Notes: generated from the letters alone by a model not told the origin. A stretch of 36,562 bases of DNA from Clostridium sp. CAG:343 (GCA_000431335.1 FR888019.1:1-36562), one strand, 5' to 3'; positions 1 through 6,490 are shown, numbered from the stretch's first letter. Translations and numbers: made by a program.

Positions 1-12
1 AAGATATAAAAT

Positions 13-46
13 AAACTAAAAAAGGCCCAAAGGTCTTTTTTAGTTT
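13..46. terminator. Bidirectional rho-independent terminator
   Basis: A 15-bp stem with one mismatch, arms 13-27 and 32-46 around a CAAA loop, has A and T runs on its two sides. It ends the minus-strand gene that stops at 64 and could also stop transcripts entering from the left. Confidence 0.7.
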
Positions 47-63
47 TATAAATAATATAGAAA

Positions 64-1158
64 TTATTTATTTTTCATAATCCACTCATAAACTTCTTTT
101 TCAGAAAGTTCTTCATGTTTTAGTTTTGTGATTTTTTCTTTAGCTTGTTTTTTCCAACTTTCAAAATCATTAGCAATTTTTTTGTTATCTTTATTTTTTC
201 TAACTTTCATAAATTTTTGTTGATATATTTTTCTATACTCAGCATAAGCTGATTTTTCTTGCAATCTTTTATTATATGTAAGAATAGCACCTTGTTCTCT
301 ACAAGTTTTTCCGTTTTCTTTTGGATAATCACAATAAATTTCGTCAAGTCTTGAATTAGGTATAAAATACATTCCACAATTTTGACATTTCTTAATAGGG
401 TTATTATTTGTTTTTACTAATTCTTCTAATACTACATAACAGATACTAGATAAATCATTACTTTTATGTGTATCTATCATGGAAATAAACATACTTTTAT
501 TTTTTAGTTCATTTAATAAAGTGTGTTCGCTAGTATTTTGGAATTGTTCATATTTATTAGAAAAACTATCTCGTATAACATTATCATTTTTATTAAAGGT
601 GTGTAATTTTCCCATTTGTTTAATTAAATATACTGCATATCTTTGTGCAGATGTATAATCTTTTAATTTTTCATCTTCTTTAATATTAAATATGTAATTT
701 ATTGCATCTTTCATTTCTTCTTGAACATATATTATTTTATGTTTTAAAGTGTTGTAAATTTTTTGAGTTTCTTTTAAGTATGTTTCATCATTTCCATAAT
801 TATTTGATAATGTAAATTTATAATCTTCTTCTAAATCTCTTAATATTTCAAAGCCATAAGCAAAGAAAAAGTCTTTATATGCAGATTCATAAGTGGATAA
901 ATCGGCATTTAAAAATCTAACTAAAAAAGTACCAAATTTCTCTACAAAAGGAAAATACAAGGTTGCAGGGTGCTTTAATCCATTATCTGTACCTTCATTT
1001 TCTTTCCAATATATTTTAAGTGTATGAGTATCATAATCTATATTAAAACTAGCCTTATAGTAATATAAAGGGGTAGAATAATATTCTTCTTTTTTCTCTT
1101 GATTAAACCAAATATAAAAATCTTCAAAAAATTTATTTTCTGGTAAATCCCTATTCAT
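64..1158 (-). CDS. DUF6076-type zinc-motif protein
   Basis: A 364-residue protein of unknown function that resembles the DUF6076 family seen near recombinases and mobile elements of Clostridia. The C-terminal third has a four-cysteine zinc motif, CQNCGMYF followed by YCDY and TCREQG, and the tail is rich in Lys and Glu and probably helical. A longer frame reaches 1221, but the ATG at 1158 is chosen because GGAGG lies 9 bases upstream and the longer start would fall at the predicted transcription start. It is divergent from the helix-turn-helix gene, shares its promoter region, and is cargo of the element that splits spoIIID. The family name comes from memory of the zinc motif and overall layout, so it is fairly but not fully secure. 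Confidence 0.75.
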   Translation of the reverse strand: MNRDLPENKFFEDFYIWFNQEKKEEYYSTPLYYYKASFNIDYDTHTLKIYWKENEGTDNGLKHPATLYFPFVEKFGTFLVRFLNADLSTYESAYKDFFFAYGFEILRDLEEDYKFTLSNNYGNDETYLKETQKIYNTLKHKIIYVQEEMKDAINYIFNIKEDEKLKDYTSAQRYAVYLIKQMGKLHTFNKNDNVIRDSFSNKYEQFQNTSEHTLLNELKNKSMFISMIDTHKSNDLSSICYVVLEELVKTNNNPIKKCQNCGMYFIPNSRLDEIYCDYPKENGKTCREQGAILTYNKRLQEKSAYAEYRKIYQQKFMKVRKNKDNKKIANDFESWKKQAKEKITKLKHEELSEKEVYEWIMKNK

Positions 1159-1214
1159 TTCAATATTTCCTCCAATCCATCCGCAAACAATTTTTGAAAA
1201 AATAAAAATTGTTA

Positions 1215-1243
1215 TTGACATTATAATTATATTATACTATAAT
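1215..1243 (+). promoter_or_regulatory. Consensus promoter of the HTH gene
   Basis: TTGACA (1215-1220) and TATAAT (1238-1243) with a 17-base spacer form a perfect sigma-A type promoter. It overlaps the opposing promoter on the minus strand, and the two -10 boxes are only one base apart. Confidence 0.75.
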
Positions 1244-1259
1244 ACTGATATAAATACAA
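1231..1259 (-). promoter_or_regulatory. Promoter of the DUF6076 gene
   Basis: On the minus strand TTGTAT (1254-1259) and TATAAT (1231-1236) are separated by 17 bases. The predicted transcript starts near 1224, just upstream of the chosen ATG at 1158. Confidence 0.6.
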
Positions 1260-1314
1260 TAGCTTTTGAAATAATTATTGTATAAAACTGTAGACAGAAA
1301 ATTAACCATAGAGA

Positions 1315-1782
1315 ATGGAGGTGATAAAAATAGCTAAAAATGAAGATATAATAAGATTTTTTTATGAAGAACATAAAAGACCAACTGACATAGCAGAAGA
1401 ACTAAAAGTGAGTAAACCTTATATTACAAAAATTATTCAAAAAGATGAAAAATATATTAAAGAAAAGGAATATAGAAGTAATATAAGTAAGGAAAATCAT
1501 AAGGCTTGTAAAAGAAACTATATAAATAAAAGGAGACAAACAGAAAAACAAGAGTATCAAGCAATGATAATACAAATTAACAAAGACAATGAGTATTTAT
1601 CAACCCAAATACAAATATCGGATTTAGATTTTGCAAGATGGAATAGACAAATGTTTAGATATGATAAAAATAGTAGTGATCTAGTTTTAAGAAGAGGATT
1701 TACATTTGCTTGTGATGTACCAAAAAGAATTAGGAATGTTGTAAATGTGGGTAATATAAGAAATAAAAGAATATATGTATAA
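1315..1782 (+). CDS. Helix-turn-helix DNA-binding protein of the element
   Basis: A small DNA-binding protein. Residues about 12-40 form a helix-turn-helix of the sigma-region-4/homeodomain-like kind, around RPTDIAEELKVSKPYITKII, followed by a long basic segment rich in Lys and Arg. Proteins of this type often accompany large serine recombinases in clostridial elements. The start is unclear. The ATG at 1315 has no upstream ribosome site and itself overlaps a strong one (GGAGGTG, 1317-1323). The in-frame codon placed correctly behind that site is ATA at 1330, which would give a protein beginning at I6 (AKNEDI). The gene runs from the perfect promoter at 1215 and is followed by a small gene, so both are probably co-transcribed. 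A role as the element's regulator is inference. Confidence 0.75.
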   Translation: MEVIKIAKNEDIIRFFYEEHKRPTDIAEELKVSKPYITKIIQKDEKYIKEKEYRSNISKENHKACKRNYINKRRQTEKQEYQAMIIQINKDNEYLSTQIQISDLDFARWNRQMFRYDKNSSDLVLRRGFTFACDVPKRIRNVVNVGNIRNKRIYV

Positions 1783-1870
1783 GATATGCTTTGAAGTTGT
1801 TCAAGGTATATTTTTTTGTCATATTTTTTTTGTTTTAATAATAGTATTGAAAAGAAAGTGGGTGAGAATT

Positions 1871-2053
1871 TTGAAAAAGGGTTTGAAGATTACGTTTATA
1901 AATCCTAATACTGAAGAACAAATAGTACAAGCTATGGCTGGTGTTCTTGCTTATAATTTAGCTGAAAATGATGATGGTGTTACATTTGATTATAAAACTA
2001 CAAATTCTTATCAAAATTCTCATGGGGAAATAGGAGTTGAATTGGAAATGTAG
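1871..2053 (+). CDS. Small element-encoded protein, 60 residues, unknown
   Basis: I do not recognise this protein. The open frame extends back to 1775, but the upstream part looks like chance hydrophobic sequence. A GGGTGAG site at about 1860-1866 places the start at TTG 1871, giving a 60-residue acidic protein that begins KKGLKITFINPNTEEQ and ends GEIGVELEM. It lies 88 bases after the helix-turn-helix gene on the same strand and no terminator is visible between them. Its small size and place beside the regulator and recombinase would suit an accessory or directionality factor of the element, but nothing in the sequence proves that. Confidence 0.55.
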   Translation: MKKGLKITFINPNTEEQIVQAMAGVLAYNLAENDDGVTFDYKTTNSYQNSHGEIGVELEM

Positions 2054-2088
2054 TATAAAAGATTATTAAAAAAATTTAATAAAAAGTC

Positions 2089-2117
2089 TTGATATTTTAA
2101 TAAAAAGTTTGTATAAT
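2089..2117 (+). promoter_or_regulatory. Promoter of the CptIN-type toxin-antitoxin locus
   Basis: TTGATA (2089-2094) and TATAAT (2112-2117) are spaced by 17 bases. Transcription would start near 2124, upstream of the RNA repeats. Confidence 0.7.
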
Positions 2118-2129
2118 GAATATAATAGT

Positions 2130-2150
2130 AGTAGATATTTAATATCTACT
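2130..2150 (+). promoter_or_regulatory. Perfect 21-base palindrome in the antitoxin RNA leader
   Basis: A 10-base arm and its exact inverse meet around one central base, starting just after the predicted transcription start. It could be an operator or a 5' hairpin of the precursor RNA. The sequence does not tell which. Confidence 0.5.
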
Positions 2151-2160
2151 ATAATTAAAA

Positions 2161-2254
2161 TGTGAGTCGCCACCCTATTGGCGAAATAAATGTATAGGTG
2201 AGAAAATGTGAGCCGCAACCCTGCTTGCGAGATACAAATGTGCAGGTGGAAAAA
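2161..2254 (+). ncRNA. cptI: Type III antitoxin RNA, two tandem pseudoknot repeats (CptI type)
   Basis: Two tandem repeats of about 46-48 bases start with TGTGAG at 2161 and 2207. Each folds as an H-type pseudoknot. In repeat 1 the stem TCGCC/GGCGA (2167-2171, 2180-2184) has a loop whose CCTAT (2174-2178) pairs with ATAGG (2194-2198). In repeat 2 the stem is CGCAA/TTGCG and CCTGC (2220-2224) pairs with GCAGG (2242-2246). The second helix differs between repeats yet stays paired, which is covariation within the locus. Promoter, repeats, attenuator and toxin follow in the order known for type III toxin-antitoxin systems, where the repeat RNA is cut by, and inhibits, the endoribonuclease. Confidence 0.85.
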
Positions 2255-2270
2255 TGTTAATTATAGTTAA

Positions 2271-2304
2271 ATATGGGGTCTATAAAAGTAGATCCCATAT
2301 TTTC
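2271..2304 (+). terminator. Attenuating terminator between antitoxin RNA and toxin
   Basis: Arms 2271-2282 and 2289-2300 form a 12-bp stem with one G-U pair, followed by TTTT. Type III loci place a leaky terminator here so that much more RNA antitoxin than toxin mRNA is made. Confidence 0.75.
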
Positions 2305-2325
2305 ATAAAAAGGAGATGGAGCAAA

Positions 2326-2802
2326 ATGGTAATAGAAGATGGAAAATTTTACTTTATAAAAGATGAATTTTTTGATGTATTTAAAGATTATGGATTAATG
2401 GTTAATAAAGAAAATGGTAATAAAAGACCTTGCTATTTTTGCTTTAAAGATAGACAAAATAGCGAAATAATATGGTTTGTTCCAATTTCTACTAAATATG
2501 AAAAGTATGAAAAAATTTATGAAAAGAAAAAGGCAAAAAGTGGGAAAAAGCCAGTATATAACTTTGTTTTTGGAAGTGTTTTAGGAAAAAAAGCTGTTTT
2601 TTTAATACAGAATATATTTCCAACAACATTAGATTACATAGAAAAGAAATATACAAATTCTAATAGGGATGTTGAAATACCAGAAATTATAAAAGAACAG
2701 GTAATTACTAAAGCATTAAGAGTGGTTGATTTAGCAAAAGACGGTGTGCAAATACCATTTTATGATATAATTGAAATGAAGAAAATATTATTAAATAAGT
2801 AA
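2326..2802 (+). CDS. cptN: Type III toxin, CptN/ToxN-family endoribonuclease
   Basis: A 158-residue protein of the CptN branch of type III toxins, endoribonucleases that cut mRNA and process their own RNA antitoxin in the cytoplasm. It begins MVIEDGKFYFIKDEFF and has the expected basic central region after a conserved WFVPIS strand, with a helical C-terminal half. Length agrees with the family (about 150-170 residues). The start at 2326 is set by AGGAG at 2311, and a longer frame to 2254 runs through the attenuator and is not coding. Family assignment rests both on the protein and on the pseudoknot repeats and attenuator directly upstream. It is cargo of the element in spoIIID and may penalise cells that lose the element during growth. 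Confidence 0.85.
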   Translation: MVIEDGKFYFIKDEFFDVFKDYGLMVNKENGNKRPCYFCFKDRQNSEIIWFVPISTKYEKYEKIYEKKKAKSGKKPVYNFVFGSVLGKKAVFLIQNIFPTTLDYIEKKYTNSNRDVEIPEIIKEQVITKALRVVDLAKDGVQIPFYDIIEMKKILLNK

Positions 2803-2812
2803 AATATAATTT

Positions 2813-2841
2813 CAAATGTTACTCGCCACCCTGTTGGCGAC
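2813..2841 (+). repeat. Orphan third antitoxin repeat after the toxin gene
   Basis: AAATGTTACTCGCC with loop ACCCTGTT and closing arm GGCGA repeats the first half of the antitoxin unit and keeps the stem (2823-2827 with 2836-2840). The downstream strand that would complete the pseudoknot is missing. Confidence 0.65.
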
Positions 2842-2847
2842 AAAATA

Positions 2848-2880
2848 AAAACTATTCCTGAAAGTGGAGTAGTTTTTTTG
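2848..2880 (+). terminator. Terminator of the toxin-antitoxin operon
   Basis: Arms 2848-2858 and 2866-2876 pair with one G-U and run into a T tract of seven. Confidence 0.75.
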
Positions 2881-2890
2881 TGCTTTTATA

Positions 2891-2919
2891 TTGAAAAAAT
2901 CAAACTGATATGCTAAAAT
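2891..2919 (+). promoter_or_regulatory. Promoter of the serine recombinase
   Basis: TTGAAA (2891-2896) and TAAAAT (2914-2919) with a 17-base spacer. It overlaps the most upstream ATG of the frame (2910), so translation must begin further down. Confidence 0.55.
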
Positions 2920-2969
2920 GTAACAGAACGAAAATAATGAAACAGAAAAATAAAGAAAGTAGTGATGTT

Positions 2970-4550
2970 ATGAAAATCGCAGCATATTGTAGGGTATCAA
3001 CTGAAAAAGAAGCACAAATAGATTCATTAGAAAAGCAAATAGAGTTTTTTAATGAATTTACAAAAAAGAACGGCTATGAATTGTACAAGCTATATGCAGA
3101 TGAAGGAATATCAGGAAAACAAATAAAACACAGAAAACAATTCCAACAAATGATGATAGATGCCAAAGCAAAAAAATTCGATAAAGTAGTAGTAAAAGAT
3201 GTAAGTCGTTTTGCAAGAAATACAGTTGATTTATTACAAAGTGTAAGAGAACTAAAATCTTATGGTGTGCAAGTAGATTTCTTAAACAATGGCGAAGTAA
3301 TGGAAGGTGGCTCTGAATTTATATTAACAATTTTAGGAGCAATGGCACAGCAAGAAAGTGCAAACATGTCTAAAAGAGTTAAATTTGGAAAAGACATCAC
3401 AGCTAAAAAAGGAAGAGTGCCTAACCTAGTATTTGGATATGACAAAATTCCAGATGAAAGATATACTTTAAAAATAAATGAAGAAGAAGCAAAAATTGTA
3501 AAAGAAATATTTGAAAGCTATGTATATAAAGGAATTGGAACAACCAAAATAGCATGGAATTTAAATGATAGAGGAATAAGAACAAAGAAAACCAAATCAA
3601 AATGGGTACAAACATCTATTGTAAGAATGCTTAAAAATCCAATATATACAGGAAGAGTAACAAACAAAAAATCAGAAGTAACAGACTTTATAACAGGAAC
3701 AAGAAAAGAATTGCCAGAAGAAGAATGGATAGTCGTTGAAAGACCAGAAATGAGAATAATATCAGACGAACTATTTAACAGAGCACAAGAACTTTTAGAG
3801 CAAAGATCAAACGAATTTAAATTAAATAACAAAAGAGAAAAAACAGAATATGTATTTAGCACACTTATATATTGCAAACATTGTGGTTATTCATTTAGAA
3901 GAATAAAGAGAAAATATACAGCTGATGGTCCAGAATATATTAGATGGGTATGTAGTGGAAGAAATTCAATGGGAGTAAACCATTGTCCAAATACAACTGT
4001 TATTGATGAAGAAGAACTTTTAAATGCAATAAAAATCTATTTAAAAAGTATAATAAAAAATAAAAAAGATTTTATGAAAGCTGTTGAAAAAGAATTTGAA
4101 AAGATTACAAAATTAAGAGAAAACAATGAAAGAAGTGAAGAAAGTCTTTTAAAAAAAATTGAAAAAGTAACAGTTAAAAAACAAAAATACATGGAAATGT
4201 TTCAAAATGAAATAATCAATATACAAGAACTAAAGAAATATACAAATCCACTAAATGAAGATATTGCAAGACTTGAAAGAGAATTAAAACTAATTACATC
4301 AGAAATAAAAGAAAAGGATGTATTAGAAAAAGAATTATCTAAAACAATAAACACAGTAGATGATATATTAAATAATCAAACAATTACAAATGCAATGCTA
4401 AAAACTATTATAGATGTGATTGAAGTAGATAGTGATTCAAATGTAGAAGTTAGATTAAAATTACTAAATGAAATAGGCAGTACACCAGCAGTTATTACTA
4501 ATTTTAATGACATTAATCCTACCGTTACGAAAAGTAACGTCAGTACATAA
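2970..4550 (+). CDS. Large serine recombinase (integrase/excisionase)
   Basis: A large serine recombinase, the enzyme that integrates and excises elements by 5'-phosphoserine strand exchange. The resolvase domain opens with AAYCRVSTEKE, where the Ser of RVST is the nucleophile, and includes the arginine-rich SRFARNTVD motif. A recombinase domain and a zinc ribbon follow (CKHCG near residue 302 of this start, then WVCSGR and HCPN), and then a long coiled coil. Start candidates are 2910, 2937 and 2970. The promoter overlaps the first, and 2970 gives the usual family opening MKIAAYCRVS. The last codons cross the element/chromosome junction: the final residues and stop are encoded by spoIIID sequence. 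It lies at the right end of the element, as expected for such enzymes. Confidence 0.93.
   Translation: MKIAAYCRVSTEKEAQIDSLEKQIEFFNEFTKKNGYELYKLYADEGISGKQIKHRKQFQQMMIDAKAKKFDKVVVKDVSRFARNTVDLLQSVRELKSYGVQVDFLNNGEVMEGGSEFILTILGAMAQQESANMSKRVKFGKDITAKKGRVPNLVFGYDKIPDERYTLKINEEEAKIVKEIFESYVYKGIGTTKIAWNLNDRGIRTKKTKSKWVQTSIVRMLKNPIYTGRVTNKKSEVTDFITGTRKELPEEEWIVVERPEMRIISDELFNRAQELLEQRSNEFKLNNKREKTEYVFSTLIYCKHCGYSFRRIKRKYTADGPEYIRWVCSGRNSMGVNHCPNTTVIDEEELLNAIKIYLKSIIKNKKDFMKAVEKEFEKITKLRENNERSEESLLKKIEKVTVKKQKYMEMFQNEIINIQELKKYTNPLNEDIARLERELKLITSEIKEKDVLEKELSKTINTVDDILNNQTITNAMLKTIIDVIEVDSDSNVEVRLKLLNEIGSTPAVITNFNDINPTVTKSNVST
4523..4542. other. Element-chromosome junction (attR-like) in spoIIID
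   Basis: Recombinase coding sequence gives way to spoIIID coding sequence here. The spoIIID match begins at about 4537. A perfect inverted repeat, CGTTAC (4523-4528) and GTAACG (4534-4539) around GAAAA, sits exactly at the junction. The crossover bases cannot be fixed without the left end. Confidence 0.7.
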
Positions 4551-4701
4551 AGATGTTTCAGAAAGATTAAAAAAAATAAATCCAAGTTTGGCAAAACAAG
4601 TAAGAGTAGTTTTGGATGAGAATAAGGCGGAAAGGCACATACGAGGAGGAATGGCTACTAAAATGAAATATAGTCATTTAAACGAAAAAAAGAGAATTTG
4701 A
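4537..4701 (+). pseudogene. spoIIID: 3' part of spoIIID, split by the element
   Basis: About 54 codons encode the C-terminal part of SpoIIID, the mother-cell DNA-binding regulator that acts between sigma-E and sigma-K. The sequence enters inside the helix-turn-helix (SVHKDVSERLKKINPSLA, where SpoIIID proteins normally have STVHKDxTERLPxINPxLA) and continues with the family signature ERHIRGGMATKMKY. There is no start codon or ribosome site of its own, since the frame upstream is the recombinase's other frame. The N-terminal roughly 34 residues are absent from the window and should lie at the left end of the element. A typical protein is 80-95 residues, so the C-terminus looks complete and unmutated, as expected if excision rebuilds the gene. 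Whether it is a dead remnant or a reversible split cannot be told here. Confidence 0.85.
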
Positions 4702-4723
4702 TATAAAATCAAATTCTCTTTTA
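4690..4723. terminator. Bidirectional terminator after spoIIID
   Basis: A perfect 13-bp stem (4690-4702 with 4708-4720) with a 5-base loop lies between the converging spoIIID fragment and zinc-ribbon gene. Confidence 0.8.
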
Positions 4724-4766
4724 GATATTATATTAAAATTATATAATATTACTATAATATAAATTA

Positions 4767-4922
4767 TTAATGATTGTATTTTTGTTGTTTTCTTGCTTTT
4801 CTACATTCTGGACATCTAACAGGATCATTAGTAAATCCTTTTTCTTGATAAAAAGCTTGTTCACCTTCTGTGAAGATAAATTCTGAACCGCAATCTTTGC
4901 ATACAATTGTCTTATCTGCCAT
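4767..4922 (-). CDS. Small zinc-ribbon protein
   Basis: A 50-residue protein with two CxxC knuckles (CKDCGSEF and CPECRK) and the motif FTEGEQAFYQEKGF between them. This is the layout of the probable zinc-ribbon family (zf-trcl type) common in Firmicutes. The Cys pairs should bind one zinc and the function is unknown. The start at 4922 is set by GGAGG eight bases upstream, and the longer frame to 4973 has no site. It converges on the spoIIID fragment and is divergent from yabG. Confidence 0.85.
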   Translation of the reverse strand: MADKTIVCKDCGSEFIFTEGEQAFYQEKGFTNDPVRCPECRKARKQQKYNH

Positions 4923-5096
4923 AATAAAAACCTCCTTTTCAAATTGATTTGAATTGTATTTCTTACTTATCAACCTAAAAAGAAGGGAAATAATCTAAAA
5001 ATAAATTCATAAAAGTCTCTAAAGACCAAATTATTATAACATATAAAAATATTAAATGCAATGAAAAAGTCTTAAACTTAAAAAATTAATTTATTC

Positions 5097-5124
5097 ACTA
5101 ATCGACATATTTAGACATAAAATA
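5097..5124 (+). promoter_or_regulatory. Possible sigma-K promoter of yabG
   Basis: CATAAAATA (5116-5124) matches the sigma-K -10 pattern CATANNNTA, and AC (5097-5098) lies 17 bases upstream in the -35 position. In Bacillus subtilis yabG is a sigma-K gene, which supports the match, but the motif is short. Confidence 0.4.
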
Positions 5125-5152
5125 TAATAGCCCAAGTAATGAGGTGAGTAGA

Positions 5153-6001
5153 ATGAATGACATAAAAAAAGGCGATATAGTAGTAAGAAAATCTTATGGA
5201 AAAGATATTATTTTTAGAGTTATTAATATTTTAAACAAACCAGAAGAAAAAATTGCAGTTTTAAATGGTGTTATAGAAAGAATTGAAGCTGATAGTAAGA
5301 TTGCAGATTTAGAATTAGTTGATAAGCAAAAAGTAAAAGATATACTTAGAAAAATGGATAGCAAAATTGAAAACAGAATTGAAAAATCCAAGCAACAATG
5401 GGAAGATAGAAATTATAGAATTGGTGTAGTAACAAATCAAACTAGAGCAAAAGAAAAAATTATAACAGGAGAAATACTTCATTTAGATGGAGATAGGAAA
5501 TATAGTGAGAAATCTTATCGATATTATAGAAAATTAGGATTAAATGCAATTGTAAAATATATACCAGAATATAGACAACCAAGAGTAGTGTATCAATTAT
5601 TAGAATCATATAATCCAGATATTTTGGTAATTACAGGGCATGATGGAATGATAAAAAGAGGGATGAGATATAATGATATATATAATTATAGAAATTCTCG
5701 ATATTTTATAGAAACAGTTAAAGAAGCAAGGAAATATGATAAACAAAAAGGTAAAAAGTTAGTAATATTTGCAGGAGCTTGTCAAAGTTATTTTGAAGCT
5801 ATTATTTCTGCAGGAGCTAATTTTGCATCTTCTCCTGCAAGAATATTAATAGATTTTTTAGATCCATTAGTAGTTGCGGAAAAAATAGCATTGACTGAAA
5901 AATACAAATATATTACAATAGATGATATTGCTTATGAATTAAGGGATGGAAGAGATGGAATTGGAGGAATTGGAGCAAATGGGAAGATGACCAAATGTTA
6001 A
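5153..6001 (+). CDS. yabG: Sporulation-specific protease YabG
   Basis: YabG is the spore-coat protease that trims coat proteins in the mother cell late in sporulation. The 282-residue product shows the family blocks in order: an N-terminal KGDIVVRKSYGKDIIFRV segment, HLDGDRKY at about residue 108, ITGHDGM at about 161 and FAGACQSYFEAI followed by ANFASSPAR at about 206-230. The nucleophile is thought to be the Cys of the GACQS block. A GTG at 5144 is in frame, but it is part of the GAGGTGAG ribosome site, so the ATG at 5153 is the start. It is followed by veg, the same order as in Bacillus. No clear terminator separates the two, but veg has its own promoter. Confidence 0.93.
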   Translation: MNDIKKGDIVVRKSYGKDIIFRVINILNKPEEKIAVLNGVIERIEADSKIADLELVDKQKVKDILRKMDSKIENRIEKSKQQWEDRNYRIGVVTNQTRAKEKIITGEILHLDGDRKYSEKSYRYYRKLGLNAIVKYIPEYRQPRVVYQLLESYNPDILVITGHDGMIKRGMRYNDIYNYRNSRYFIETVKEARKYDKQKGKKLVIFAGACQSYFEAIISAGANFASSPARILIDFLDPLVVAEKIALTEKYKYITIDDIAYELRDGRDGIGGIGANGKMTKC

Positions 6002-6132
6002 ATTATAAATAAAAATAAACCAACTTAATACAATTGTAATATAAATGTAATATAATTGTAAAAAACAAAAAATAAATCGATAAAAGTATTGAAAAATAAA
6101 GGATACAGAGATTTGCTAAGAACAAACATTTT

Positions 6133-6161
6133 TTGACAATTTCGCTTAAAAATGCTATAAT
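6133..6161 (+). promoter_or_regulatory. Consensus promoter of veg
   Basis: Perfect TTGACA (6133-6138) and TATAAT (6156-6161) with a 17-base spacer. In Bacillus the veg promoter is one of the strongest vegetative promoters. Confidence 0.85.
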
Positions 6162-6190
6162 CAAGCCATCTTAAGGGAGTAGGTGATAAA

Positions 6191-6487
6191 ATGATTTGTA
6201 GAACAGATATAGCAAATCTAAAAACTGATATCTTAGAGAAAGTAGGGCAAAAGATAATTGTAAAAGGATCTTTAGGAAGAAGTAGAGCCTTTGAAAAAGA
6301 AGCCACGATAGAAAAAGCGTATCCAAATATTTTTGTTGTGAAATACGAGGAAAATAATAGAAATGTGACGTATAGTTATACAGATGTTTTAACCAGAACA
6401 GTAGAAGTAGAAGTTTTTGATGGCGATTCATATTCACCATTAATTCCACCGGTTTCATCTGTAAAGACAAGAAAGACATCGTTATAG
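6191..6487 (+). CDS. veg: Veg protein
   Basis: A 98-residue member of the Veg family. In Bacillus subtilis Veg promotes biofilm matrix gene expression and is very abundant. The match covers the whole length: VGQKIIVKGSLGRSRAFEK, a central AYPNIFVVKY strand and the closing block VTYSYTDVLTRTVEVEVF. These strands probably form a small SH3-like barrel. The ATG at 6191 lies behind GGGAGTAGGTG. The gene has its own consensus promoter and its own terminator, so it is a single-gene transcript between yabG and the SPOCS/LysM gene. Confidence 0.93.
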   Translation: MICRTDIANLKTDILEKVGQKIIVKGSLGRSRAFEKEATIEKAYPNIFVVKYEENNRNVTYSYTDVLTRTVEVEVFDGDSYSPLIPPVSSVKTRKTSL

Positions 6488-6490
6488 AAA

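Noticed and set aside
1775..1870. A hydrophobic N-terminal extension of the 60-residue protein
   Set aside because: It begins inside the previous gene, has no ribosome site, and the GGGTGAG site places the start at TTG 1871.
2161..2254. A short CRISPR array or a c-di-GMP riboswitch
   Set aside because: There are only two units with no separate spacers, and no riboswitch core is present. The covarying pseudoknots followed by an attenuator and CptN-type gene fit a type III antitoxin.
4507..4701. A separate 64-residue gene starting at ATG 4507
   Set aside because: Its first 11 codons lie in recombinase sequence read out of frame, with no ribosome site. The remainder is the 3' part of spoIIID.
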